Of a DNA stretch of 64,000 nucleotides, positions 44,057 through 52,465 are shown piece by piece. Below the pieces are notes generated by a model. The model searched no databases. It was not told the origin of the DNA and was given only the letters and a program-made list of their open reading frames with translations. The position numbers were made by a program, and so were the translations under genes. This DNA is from Vibrio ulleungensis (lineage in GTDB: Bacteria; Pseudomonadota; Gammaproteobacteria; Enterobacterales; Vibrionaceae), in contig NZ_JAFEUM010000004.1 in the NCBI RefSeq assembly GCF_016900875.1, forward strand, positions 186,001 through 250,000. Direction: 5' to 3'. The stretch's first letter is position 1. Each line of letters starts with the position of its first letter.

Positions 44057-45134
44057 CCCAAATGAGATGATTGTCCCACTTCAGTGCAGAGTGGTGAACG
44101 GTACGCATCACACCGCGCTGGATCTGCTCAACATTCCCAAACCCCGTTGACACAAACCCTTGGGTCTCGTTAGTCGCAACTCCACACACATCAGGGATCT
44201 GGATGACTCTTTTGATTGCTAACGTCCCGCGGTCAAATTCTAACAGTTGATTCCCCACAGGACTTGTTGCAATGACTGAGTGTTTATTGGTCATTACACT
44301 ACCGATATATCCCTTACAATCAAGCCATTGAGTTGCGCTCGCAGACAACGGCATTGGCTTCTTCCCTAGTTGATGCGACCATACAAGAGGCTCGAACAAT
44401 GGATCGTTATCTTGATATTGAACGGCAAAAAAAACAGTGTCGTCAGCGGCAACATCTAAATGGCGGATAGACAGTTGCGAAAGATCTAAGCTTTGGCGTT
44501 CAATGAACGTACCGTCGAAATGATAATAATTAAGGCTAGGCGACATGGTATCTAAATTGGTTTTCTCTCGCCCCTTTGTATGGATCCCACCTACCGCAAC
44601 CACCAACCGATCTCCAGACAAACGTGCAATTTGATGCGGGCCTATTCCATCAATCGCTATTTCTCCGACTTTACGATAATCACTATCAGCCGCGTAAACC
44701 CCAATCACACCCTCGCAGGTTTCAGTAACACCTTCACTGACAAATAGGCGCCTACCGTCTTCAGAGTACACACCATGACCATAAAAAAATCGCTTAGAGG
44801 TTGCGTCAATAGTGGTTATCTGCTGACCAGTGTATGCATCAATGATCTCCACATACTGACCAGGGCGACGTGCAAACACCGCGAGATGATTATGCTCAGC
44901 ATGATGGGCGAAACCGTGCCCACGAGCGCGAAGAGGCGTTTGAAACACCATCTTTCCAGTACTATCAATGGCGGTAACTGCGTGTTCACCTTGATCGTTT
45001 TGGGTGCTGCCAATTAACAGATTAGTCGACGTAGAACGAAGCCCGTTGTTTGCGGTCAATGATGTGCATCCAAGTGAACCTGATAACACTACCCCACCGA
45101 CTATCGCTTGTATCAGCTCTCTTCTATTCAACAC
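44052..45134 (-). CDS. DUF1513 domain protein, exported by a Tat-like signal
   Basis: A 360-residue periplasmic protein of the DUF1513 family. The N-terminus NRRELIQAIVGGVVLSGS is a twin-arginine-like signal. The rest reads as a beta-propeller: repeats such as GHGFAHHAEHNHLAVFARRPGQYVEIID and FFYGHGVYSEDGRRLFVSE. Start is a GTG three bases after the preceding stop (coupled translation), with TTG next. It is the last gene of the imelysin cluster, and the family is known to travel with imelysin and DUF1111 genes. Its reaction is unknown. Confidence 0.85.
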   Translation of the reverse strand: MLNRRELIQAIVGGVVLSGSLGCTSLTANNGLRSTSTNLLIGSTQNDQGEHAVTAIDSTGKMVFQTPLRARGHGFAHHAEHNHLAVFARRPGQYVEIIDAYTGQQITTIDATSKRFFYGHGVYSEDGRRLFVSEGVTETCEGVIGVYAADSDYRKVGEIAIDGIGPHQIARLSGDRLVVAVGGIHTKGREKTNLDTMSPSLNYYHFDGTFIERQSLDLSQLSIRHLDVAADDTVFFAVQYQDNDPLFEPLVWSHQLGKKPMPLSASATQWLDCKGYIGSVMTNKHSVIATSPVGNQLLEFDRGTLAIKRVIQIPDVCGVATNETQGFVSTGFGNVEQIQRGVMRTVHHSALKWDNHLIWV

Positions 45135-45137
45135 CGC

Positions 45138-46211
45138 TTAGTCACCATCTGTTGCGTTAAATCCGATAGTGACACCTAACGCCTGAGACGCCTCCTGGGT
45201 TAACAGGTAGTCTAGGTAATCTAACTGGTTAAAGGCGTTGAGCGCCTGTCGATAACCTGATTTAGTCGGTAGTTGTTCAAACAGTGATTCATCCGATGGC
45301 CATTGCTCTATGGTTTGTGCTAATGCCTCGGTGATCCGAGAGGCAACGGGTGAGTCAATCGCTTCTAGCGACGAGACAATGCCACCCTCGACCATTAGCG
45401 TCGATTGAAGTTGTAGTAGATTGGCCTTTAAATTTGAATAGGACGTTTGAGAGCGCCATGATTCGGCAAAATAAGGATTCGGCTTACCTATTTTAGCTAA
45501 GGGCAATGACAGCTTTTTTAGCATGAAATCCAACTGGTTGTTAACCATCGAAAACATCTCTTGCTGCCAGCGCTGATTGTCTAGCTCTAACCATGGATTT
45601 TGTTGCCATGCCGACGCCATTGTTGAAGCTGTGCTCACAGTATGAGCCGATATAGAAGCCATCAATGCACACCTTTGCTCTGCTGAACTGGCTTGCGCTG
45701 CAGGATCAAATAACAACCATTCTACCGCGCCTAGCCCTTGAACGGTCACACTGCGATTAGCGAGTTCACTCGGGTCTATATAGGGCTCATTTTTCAGCAG
45801 TTCACTCATTTGGCGACCAAGGGTATTTTTCTTATCTGGCCAAAACTGCATCGACCAGTTTTGCTCCAACGCTTGCTGTGGTCCTCGCTCTTGGCCTTGC
45901 AATGCCATCCAAGAGGCCATCGCACTGTGCCATGGTTCAGTGATGGCCTCTGGCTCTACTAAGCACCAAGTATTCACCGCGTGATGAAGCGCTGATGCTT
46001 TGTGCCACAATTCGGTCGAGCGTGCGTGCTGCAACTGATACATAGGTTGACTAACATGCGAACGGTTATCCATGCTAAACGCATTGGTTGAATACTGCTG
46101 AGATACCGTAGCTTCATCCTGCGAAGCTGTGCAGCCAATGGCTAAAATTAATACCACACTCGCCGCTACACCCTGCAAAATAGGCTTAGCTTTACTGTTT
46201 CGTAATGTCAT
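45138..46211 (-). CDS. Imelysin-family lipoprotein
   Basis: A 357-residue exported protein with a lipoprotein signal (LAIGC, Cys27). The rest is helical and of the imelysin (peptidase M75) family, as shown by LGAVEWLLFDPAAQ and the later LDYLLTQEASQALGVTIGFNATDGD. The family motif GxHxxE is degraded here to GLGAVE (159-164): the His is missing. So this copy may bind iron differently or serve as a scaffold. It lies 12 bases after the DUF1111 gene stop and is part of the same operon. Confidence 0.82.
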   Translation of the reverse strand: MTLRNSKAKPILQGVAASVVLILAIGCTASQDEATVSQQYSTNAFSMDNRSHVSQPMYQLQHARSTELWHKASALHHAVNTWCLVEPEAITEPWHSAMASWMALQGQERGPQQALEQNWSMQFWPDKKNTLGRQMSELLKNEPYIDPSELANRSVTVQGLGAVEWLLFDPAAQASSAEQRCALMASISAHTVSTASTMASAWQQNPWLELDNQRWQQEMFSMVNNQLDFMLKKLSLPLAKIGKPNPYFAESWRSQTSYSNLKANLLQLQSTLMVEGGIVSSLEAIDSPVASRITEALAQTIEQWPSDESLFEQLPTKSGYRQALNAFNQLDYLDYLLTQEASQALGVTIGFNATDGD

Positions 46212-46223
46212 AACAACGCCCCT

Positions 46224-47684
46224 TTATAACGACGATAGAAAATCAATCAGAGCCGCGCGCTCTCGCTCACTAAACGCCAATACCGTTTGTTTGGATGCTT
46301 CTGCTTCCCCACCGTGCCAAAGCACCGCTTCCATAAGGTTTCTCGCTCTTCCATCGTGTAAGAAATAGGTGTGTTGGTTTACTTCTTGAGTGTAGCCAAT
46401 TCCCCATAGCGGGGCAGTTCGCCACTCTCGCCCATTAGCAATAAACTCGCTACGATGATCCGCCAAACCTTCTCCCATGTCGTGAAGCAATAAGTCGGTG
46501 TAAGGGTGTATAGTTTGCTTAGACAGAGCAGGACGATCAGCGATTTTTGCGGTTTTCACATTCACTTTATGGCAAGACTCGCAGCCACTGCTTTGGAACA
46601 GGGTTTGTCCAAGCTTCACCGAAGGATTGTCTACATTACGTCTAGCTGGAACCGCTAAATGCTGCGAGTAAAACTCCACAAAGTCGAGTATTTTGTCGCT
46701 CACCTCTGGCGTACCGCCATGGGGCAAGTCGGTACAAACTGACTGTTTCGCCGAGCAGTTTTCGCTTGGAAACAATCGACTGGTTAAACCAAGGTCACCA
46801 TTGAATGCGCCTGCGTTTTGCTGCATTAGACTTGGCATTCCGGCTTTCCAACCAAATCGTCCAATAACGGTAGCCTGCTGCTCAATATCCCATACCTGAT
46901 TCAGTGTGCCAGAGATCCCGTCACCATTTTCATCATCCATGTCTTGCCAAGCTAATAACGTTGCTTCAGGAATGGCTTCGAGCAAGCCTAGTCCAATCAT
47001 AGGTGGGGCGACGCGGGCAGACATTTCTACATCGGGATGCATAGGGCCATAGTTTAGCTGTTCTATCCTTAAGTGCGGTTTTCGTAACTCAACTTGGTGT
47101 CCATCTGAAAATGTCTCAACGACTTTGGTGTAGTCGATTACGATCGATCCTTCGGGAGTAGCGTTAGTAATTGAAAAGTCTTGTAACTGCCCGCCATAGG
47201 TTGGTTCAGGTAGATTCCCTGACTGGATTAGTTCTTTTTTTTGTTCGAGGGTTAACGCAGGAATAGAGAGTCGAACTAACATCGACACAGCTTGCTCTTC
47301 TCCTTCTTCTGGTGGGTGCCCACGGCCATCTTTAATGTGGCAGTTTTGGCAACCATTAGTATTAAATAACGGACCGAGACCATCACGAGCATCGGTAGAA
47401 GCAGGTGCTTCCACCCATGGATTGCGAAAAAAACTGTTGCCGACGCTGAAGTCCAGACGTGCACTCATAGGCAGATTAGACGCTGGCATCGAGTAGGCGT
47501 TGTGCCCTTGCTTATTGGTGGTGGTTTTACCACCGGACTGTTCACCGTAGGCATGAACAGAAGCAATAGGAGCGACTAAGCCCAATATAAGAGCCCATTT
47601 GGGAACGGCTGTATGCAAGCGAAAGTACGAAGACTTAGCAGATTGAAGAGTTGCAAACACAAAATCAGAGGATTGAATTGTCAC
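46224..47684 (-). CDS. Di-haem DUF1111 family protein (thiol oxidoreductase-like)
   Basis: A 486-residue exported protein with two c-type haem sites: CQNCH (112-116) and CESCH (368-372). A long N-terminal signal (to about residue 45, AYG) precedes them. The family blocks SVGNSFFRNPWVEAP, DGLGPLFNTNGC and RTAPLWGIGYTQEVNQHTYFLHDGRARNLMEA are all present. Start is GTG at 47684 with AGGAAG upstream. It lies in the iron-responsive cluster, about 80 bases after the first imelysin gene with a hairpin between. A redox role in iron handling is likely, unproven. Confidence 0.88.
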   Translation of the reverse strand: MTIQSSDFVFATLQSAKSSYFRLHTAVPKWALILGLVAPIASVHAYGEQSGGKTTTNKQGHNAYSMPASNLPMSARLDFSVGNSFFRNPWVEAPASTDARDGLGPLFNTNGCQNCHIKDGRGHPPEEGEEQAVSMLVRLSIPALTLEQKKELIQSGNLPEPTYGGQLQDFSITNATPEGSIVIDYTKVVETFSDGHQVELRKPHLRIEQLNYGPMHPDVEMSARVAPPMIGLGLLEAIPEATLLAWQDMDDENGDGISGTLNQVWDIEQQATVIGRFGWKAGMPSLMQQNAGAFNGDLGLTSRLFPSENCSAKQSVCTDLPHGGTPEVSDKILDFVEFYSQHLAVPARRNVDNPSVKLGQTLFQSSGCESCHKVNVKTAKIADRPALSKQTIHPYTDLLLHDMGEGLADHRSEFIANGREWRTAPLWGIGYTQEVNQHTYFLHDGRARNLMEAVLWHGGEAEASKQTVLAFSERERAALIDFLSSL

Positions 47685-47725
47685 GAATGCTTCCTGAAGT
47701 TTTTATATATTATGAAAACGCACAA

Positions 47726-47744
47726 AGGGCTCATATAGAGCCCT
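47726..47744 (-). terminator. Intercistronic hairpin between imelysin and DUF1111 genes
   Basis: AGGGCTC/GAGCCCT with a 5-base loop, 20 bases after the imelysin stop. On the minus strand it is followed by TTTGTGCGTTTTC. It may lower read-through into the downstream genes, or protect the upstream mRNA. Confidence 0.55.
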
Positions 47745-47764
47745 CTAATTTATTGATGTTTTGT

Positions 47765-49030
47765 TTAGAAATCGTGGTCAGCGGTATCAGGGCTTAGGTT
47801 GTCTACTCCGACGATAGAAGCGACTTGCTCTATTGCAGCTGTTTGCTGCACCAACGCGATGATGGCGGAATTTACAATCTCATTACCCGACTGATTTTGC
47901 GACGCAATCAGTTGGTCAAAGTGCTGCCCTTGCTCTGCGGCAAACACGAGCTGACGAACTTCAGAACGAGTGTTGTCAAACTGCGATTGAATCTGCTGAG
48001 CTTGCTGCTTATCGTTTTGCGTGACGAGATCGTGAAGGCTTGGGCCACTTAGCAATGAGCCGTCTTGACGAATATACAGGCCTGTGTAGACGTTGTAGAT
48101 GCCTTGCTCATTGTAGTAATGCGAGTTGTGCGTGTTATCCGAAAAACAGTCATGCTCATCTTCGGTTGAGTTCGCTTCCAACGCCACTTTCATGCGCTCT
48201 CCAGCCAGTTCACCCAGCGACAAAGAACCCATACCAAAGAGCATTTTACGTAGGCCTTCATCGGTTGATTCAGCCAACAGCTCACTACGGTAGTTGGAGC
48301 TTTGGTTTGGGCTCCACTGAGCCTCCATCCACTTTAGATCATCCACCAATAACTGAGTCACCGCAGTAAGGTAATCGCTACGGCGATCACAAGCCCCATT
48401 GGTACAGCTTTCACCTACTACAAAATCGGTATAAGCGCGATTACCTGCGCCGGCATTAGTTCCATTGAGATCTTGGCCCCACAGCAAAAACTCGATCGCG
48501 TGATAACCCGATGCGACGTTTGCTTCTGAGCCACCAATTTCATTTAGACTGGCAATCAGCTCGGGAGTGATGGTTGACACATCGATGACATCGCCACCGA
48601 CTTGAAGCTGCTGATTAGCAATAATGTTTGCCGTTGCTCCGCCATTACCCATTTCAAAGTGATAGTCGGCATCGACATAATCGATCAAGCCTTCATCCAA
48701 AGGCCAGGCATTAAGCTGCCCTTCCCAATCATCAACGATGGCGTTACCAAAACGGAACACTTCAGATTGTTGATAGTGAACTCTTGCCTTTAACCATGCT
48801 TGTTTAGTCTCTTCAAGAGCCATCGCCGATGGGTTGGCAACAAATGCTTCTACTTGGTTTTGTAGCGCTTGAGCTGTGATGCGAGAATCTTGATAGACAG
48901 CATGAGCCAAATCAGCGTAATGCGTGATAACTTGTTCGCTCGTTACCGTTGGCGCTGCAAGCGCAAATGTCGAGCTTAGAGTTGCGGTTAGACCTACACC
49001 AACCAATTGGGCTGTGGAAAATGTTTGCAT
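47765..49030 (-). CDS. Imelysin-family iron-regulated periplasmic protein (IrpA-like)
   Basis: A 421-residue exported protein. A signal peptide ends near ALA-APT (about residue 26). The imelysin domain has the intact GxHxxE motif GYHAIE (175-180), the block FRFGNAIVDDWEGQLNAWPLDEGLIDYVD and a second helical half with NYRSELLAESTDEGLRKMLFGMGSLSLGELAGERM. Imelysins (ICMP/IrpA/EfeO relatives) bind metal and act in iron uptake. It is the first gene of the operon and lies directly behind two Fur-like boxes. Confidence 0.92.
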   Translation of the reverse strand: MQTFSTAQLVGVGLTATLSSTFALAAPTVTSEQVITHYADLAHAVYQDSRITAQALQNQVEAFVANPSAMALEETKQAWLKARVHYQQSEVFRFGNAIVDDWEGQLNAWPLDEGLIDYVDADYHFEMGNGGATANIIANQQLQVGGDVIDVSTITPELIASLNEIGGSEANVASGYHAIEFLLWGQDLNGTNAGAGNRAYTDFVVGESCTNGACDRRSDYLTAVTQLLVDDLKWMEAQWSPNQSSNYRSELLAESTDEGLRKMLFGMGSLSLGELAGERMKVALEANSTEDEHDCFSDNTHNSHYYNEQGIYNVYTGLYIRQDGSLLSGPSLHDLVTQNDKQQAQQIQSQFDNTRSEVRQLVFAAEQGQHFDQLIASQNQSGNEIVNSAIIALVQQTAAIEQVASIVGVDNLSPDTADHDF

Positions 49031-49055
49031 GTTTCAATCCCTGAGTGAAGTTAAG

Positions 49056-49070
49056 TGATAATTGTTATCA
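49056..49070 (-). promoter_or_regulatory. Fur-like box 1 upstream of the imelysin operon
   Basis: TGATAATTGTTATCA: two TGATAA/TTATCA arms around a 3-base centre, in good agreement with the 7-1-7 Fur model (TGATAATNATTATCA). It lies 26 bases from the start codon at 49030, where Fur-iron would block transcription or initiation. Confidence 0.75.
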
Positions 49071-49110
49071 TTTGTTTCAGGGGATTATAAAAAGGTTACA
49101 ATTTATTGCA

Positions 49111-49128
49111 ATAGTTAATGATAACTAT
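49111..49128 (-). promoter_or_regulatory. Fur-like box 2 upstream of the imelysin operon
   Basis: ATAGTTAATGATAACTAT: perfect 7-bp arms around a 4-base centre, with the TAATGATAACTATTTTT extension also resembling overlapping Fur hexamers. It is 40 bases upstream of box 1, so the pair frames the probable promoter. Confidence 0.6.
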
Positions 49129-49141
49129 TTTTATTAAGTTT

Positions 49142-49172
49142 TGCATCACGGGCGTTTTGTCCACGTGATGCA
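49142..49172 (-). terminator. Hairpin after the ugp operon
   Basis: TGCATCACG/CGTGATGCA forms a perfect 9-bp stem with a 13-base loop, some 62 bases after the ugpC stop. No T-tract follows. It separates ugp from the imelysin promoter. Confidence 0.5.
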
Positions 49173-49234
49173 TTGGATTATGGGCTATGACTTGATGCCG
49201 TTACGTCAACTGCACCAAGAGATTCAAGATGCGG

Positions 49235-50332
49235 CTATGCAATAGCCATGCTCTTCGCGTCATTGAATACTTCCCGTTCAACATGTACGCGCTTTTTATC
49301 GCGGTCAAACAGATGTAAGTGGCGCTTAGCAACAATAAACTTTAGAGGCTGATTGATTTCTAAGGGTACTTCGGGGGTCACTATAGTCAAAGTTTGCCCC
49401 ATCCACTTTCCGTGCACTAATTGATTCGGACCAAGAGGCTCTATGACCGATACGTCCATGCTCATCTGAAGGCTGTTATCTATTGGCTCTAGGCTTGCAC
49501 TTTCTGGGCGAATCCCCACGGTTACTGGGCCATTTTCTGTTGAAATGACACCATTCAAGTCGATAGTCTGCTTGTTTAAGGTGAGTGTATTTGTCACCAT
49601 TTGAGCGTCTAAGAAGTTCATCGCTGGGCTACCAATAAAACTTGCGACAAACATACTCGCCGGCTGATGATACACCTCTGAAGGCGTACCTATTTGTTCA
49701 ATCACCCCACCATTTAGCACCACTATTCGGTCCGCCAATGTCATGGCTTCAACTTGATCGTGGGTCACATACACGCTAGTAATGCCGGTTTTGCGCTGCA
49801 GTTTCTTAATTTCTAAACGCATGTGCGCTCGCAACGCCGCATCTAAGTTAGACAATGGCTCATCAAACAAAAATAGCTTAGGCTGACGAACAATCGCGCG
49901 CCCCATAGCAACCCGTTGTCTCTGCCCTCCCGACAGTTTTGCCGGTTTACGCTCTAGGTACTCTTCAATTTTTAGAAGCTTCGCAACATCCTGAATTTTC
50001 TGATCAATTTCTGCCTTGTCAACACCACGATTTTTCAATCCGTAAGCCAAGTTGTTGTAGACTGTCATGTGTGGGTAGAGAGCATAGTTTTGAAATACCA
50101 TCGCAATGTCTCTCAACGCCGGTTTTTCTTTGTCCACACGTCGACCCGCTAAATGAATCTCGCCTCCAGTTATGGCTTCTAAACCTGCAATTGAGCGCAA
50201 TATTGACGACTTACCACAACCAGATGGCCCTACCAAGACGATGAATTCACCTTGTTCAACATTGATGTCGACACCTTTTACTGCGACATGTCCGTTCTCA
50301 TAGGTCTTTTTTAGTTGTTGAAGGCTTAACAT
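49235..50332 (-). CDS. ugpC: sn-glycerol-3-phosphate ABC importer ATPase UgpC
   Basis: A 365-residue ABC ATPase of the MalK/UgpC type. Walker A is GPSGCGKSS, the signature is LSGGQRQR, Walker B is LFLFDEPLSNLD and the switch His is in VYVTHDQVEA. A C-terminal regulatory OB-like domain (about 240-365) is present. It drives uptake of glycerol-3-phosphate or glycerophosphodiesters together with UgpA, UgpE and UgpB. The ATG at 50332 has GGAG six bases upstream and matches the family N-terminus; a frame that extends to 50482 would overlap ugpE and is unlikely. It is the last gene of ugpBAEC. Confidence 0.93.
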   Translation of the reverse strand: MLSLQQLKKTYENGHVAVKGVDINVEQGEFIVLVGPSGCGKSSILRSIAGLEAITGGEIHLAGRRVDKEKPALRDIAMVFQNYALYPHMTVYNNLAYGLKNRGVDKAEIDQKIQDVAKLLKIEEYLERKPAKLSGGQRQRVAMGRAIVRQPKLFLFDEPLSNLDAALRAHMRLEIKKLQRKTGITSVYVTHDQVEAMTLADRIVVLNGGVIEQIGTPSEVYHQPASMFVASFIGSPAMNFLDAQMVTNTLTLNKQTIDLNGVISTENGPVTVGIRPESASLEPIDNSLQMSMDVSVIEPLGPNQLVHGKWMGQTLTIVTPEVPLEINQPLKFIVAKRHLHLFDRDKKRVHVEREVFNDAKSMAIA

Positions 50333-50450
50333 TGTGTTCTCCATTGTGGTTCTTTGCATGTTCGAAGGGTTCTTAACTGACCGTCTACGAGCAATTGGGT
50401 TGAGTGGTTTAACGTTGGTCTTTTCCATGTCTTTGAGGGGGTCTGTTTGT

Positions 50451-51293
50451 CTACTTCTCACTTTCAACCAACCCTTTAACAAACCAGCGTTGAAAAATAA
50501 TCACAACTAAAATCGGGGGGAGCATTGCTAAAATCACCATCGCGAAGGCGTAGTCATAACGGGGTAAACTGGTTTCGCTGATGTTAGACAAAATCTGTTT
50601 TATACCCATCACTATGGTGTTGTAGCTTTCGTCAGTCGTCATCATGATGGGCCATAGATATTGGTTCCAACCATCAACAAACATAATGATAAAAATTGCC
50701 GCCATCATAGTGCGAGACAGTGGCATCAAAATGTCGATCAGAAAGCGAAATGGTCCCGCATTATCCAGTTGAGCAGCTTCGAGAAGTTCATCAGGAACGG
50801 TTCGAAAAAACTGACGAAAGAAAAAAGTGGCGGTTGCGGATGCAATGAGCGGGAACACCAATCCAGAATAACTGTTCAACATACCTAGCTTGGCGACGAC
50901 TTCGTAGGAAGGAATGATCCTAACTTCAAGCGGTAGTAGTAACGTGACAAATATAAGCCAAAACCACAGCGTGGCGTAAGGGAGTCTAAAGTACACCAGT
51001 GCATACGCCGCAGTGATCGCGATAACAATTTTACCAATAGCAAAACCCAGCCCCATAATCATCGAGTTGATCATCATGGTTTTAGCGGTCACCGCTCCGG
51101 AAAACCCAAGACTATTGGTCCAAGCTTCATGATAAATGCCAATAAGGTTGTCGCCGATCGTCCACTGCAACCCATCCGAAATAATAGTATTTGGATCGTG
51201 TGTTGAGCTGGCGAAAATAAGCCAGATAGGGGTGATCATAAATAGCACACCCGCAATCAGTATTAGATGATCAGACCATGCGTGTCTTTTCAT
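50451..51293 (-). CDS. ugpE: sn-glycerol-3-phosphate ABC importer permease UgpE
   Basis: A 280-residue inner-membrane permease with six helices. It aligns well with E. coli UgpE as I remember it: FWLIFVTLLLPLEVRIIPSYEV, SATATFFFRQFF, the EAA loop (EAAQLDNAGPFRFL) and VDGWNQYLWP are shared. GAGGAG precedes the ATG. It lies 14 bases after ugpA and about 120 bases before ugpC. Confidence 0.94.
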   Translation of the reverse strand: MKRHAWSDHLILIAGVLFMITPIWLIFASSTHDPNTIISDGLQWTIGDNLIGIYHEAWTNSLGFSGAVTAKTMMINSMIMGLGFAIGKIVIAITAAYALVYFRLPYATLWFWLIFVTLLLPLEVRIIPSYEVVAKLGMLNSYSGLVFPLIASATATFFFRQFFRTVPDELLEAAQLDNAGPFRFLIDILMPLSRTMMAAIFIIMFVDGWNQYLWPIMMTTDESYNTIVMGIKQILSNISETSLPRYDYAFAMVILAMLPPILVVIIFQRWFVKGLVESEK

Positions 51294-51307
51294 TGTGGTC
51301 TCCTCGA

Positions 51308-52201
51308 CTAATAGTGAACGCGTTTTTCAACAACGCGAAATTGAATATACGTAAGCATGAGCACCAGCAGCAGCAAAACAACCGATTGAGCTGAGCTCCC
51401 CCCTAAATCTGCGCCAACAAACCCATCGCGATACACTTTGTAAACCATCGATGTTGTTTGCCCGCCAGGGCCACCAGAGGTCATGGTGTCTATTACCCCA
51501 AAGGTGTCAAAAAACGCGTAGGTTAGGTTGATAACCAATAAGAAAAACCCAGTCGGTGCCAGCAGAGGAAAAGTAATGGTCCAAAAGCGTCGATTGTCAC
51601 TGACACAATCAAGCATTGCCGCTTCTCGGACTGCGTAAGAAATCGACTGCAATCCCGCTAAGAAGTAGATAAAGTTGACCGACACTTGCTTCCATACTGA
51701 AACAAGGATCAATGCGACGGTGGCATCTACAGGATCGGTTTGAAAGCTAAAGCTCCAACCCATGTAATCGAAAAAGTCGGTGAGCACGCCGATATGCGGG
51801 TTAAACAAGAAGCTACCCATAATGCCAGCGACAGCGGGAGCAACGGCGTACACCCAGGTTAATGTAACTCGATACGGCCCTTTACCATGCAAAACATTGT
51901 CTGCTTTTACCGCCAACAACAGTGCTAATGCAAGTGATAAAAACGACACTGTAATGGCAAAAAAGACGGTAAAAATTACCGAATCAATATAGTCGGACGA
52001 CTCGAGAAGGATCTGGTAGTTTTCCATACCAACGAAGGTTGAGGACATACCCCAGGGATCTTCTAGCATGAACGAGAGGTATACCGCTTGTGCTGCAGGG
52101 TAAACAAAAAAGACCGCAATAATGGCGATTTGCGGCAGTAGCAAGGCATAACTGATTGGGGAATGCTGAAATTGTTGTCGACGGATCACAGTAGTACTCA
52201 A
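51308..52201 (-). CDS. ugpA: sn-glycerol-3-phosphate ABC importer permease UgpA
   Basis: A 297-residue inner-membrane permease with six helices. The N-terminal segment YALLLPQIAIIAVFFVYPA and the block FVGMENYQ match UgpA; the EAA loop is seen as REAAMLDCVSDNRRF. The start codon is TTG at 52201 without a good ribosome site, and a GTG 12 bases inside is possible. It is separated from ugpB by 264 bases containing a hairpin, so its level may be lower than the binding protein's. Confidence 0.9.
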   Translation of the reverse strand: MSTTVIRRQQFQHSPISYALLLPQIAIIAVFFVYPAAQAVYLSFMLEDPWGMSSTFVGMENYQILLESSDYIDSVIFTVFFAITVSFLSLALALLLAVKADNVLHGKGPYRVTLTWVYAVAPAVAGIMGSFLFNPHIGVLTDFFDYMGWSFSFQTDPVDATVALILVSVWKQVSVNFIYFLAGLQSISYAVREAAMLDCVSDNRRFWTITFPLLAPTGFFLLVINLTYAFFDTFGVIDTMTSGGPGGQTTSMVYKVYRDGFVGADLGGSSAQSVVLLLLVLMLTYIQFRVVEKRVHY

Positions 52202-52387
52202 TACAACGAATAGAAATAAACGATACCAATCGAAGTCATTAACTAATCAGAAAATTGCGCTGAATAAATCGCTGAGAACAAGGCAAAGATGGTCGTAAAC
52301 AGTGGTTCTATCTACAAAATCTTTAACGCCGTTATCAGTGACATTAACTAGCAAAAATGATCAGGTAATGGCTTTGGTTGGTATGAA

Positions 52388-52411
52388 TTGGGGCAGGTTT
52401 CCCTACCCCAA
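52388..52411 (-). terminator. Intercistronic hairpin between ugpB and ugpA
   Basis: On the minus strand TTGGGGTAGG-GAAA-CCTGCCCCAA gives a 10-bp stem (one U-G pair) closed by a GAAA tetraloop. It lies about 55 bases after ugpB in the 264-base gap. No T-tract follows. Such structures stabilise the upstream mRNA so that binding protein is made in excess. Confidence 0.65.
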
Positions 52412-52465
52412 CCTAGGCAGATTATTTACGTTAAGCAAACAACCTGCACGAGACGAGAGCAGTGG

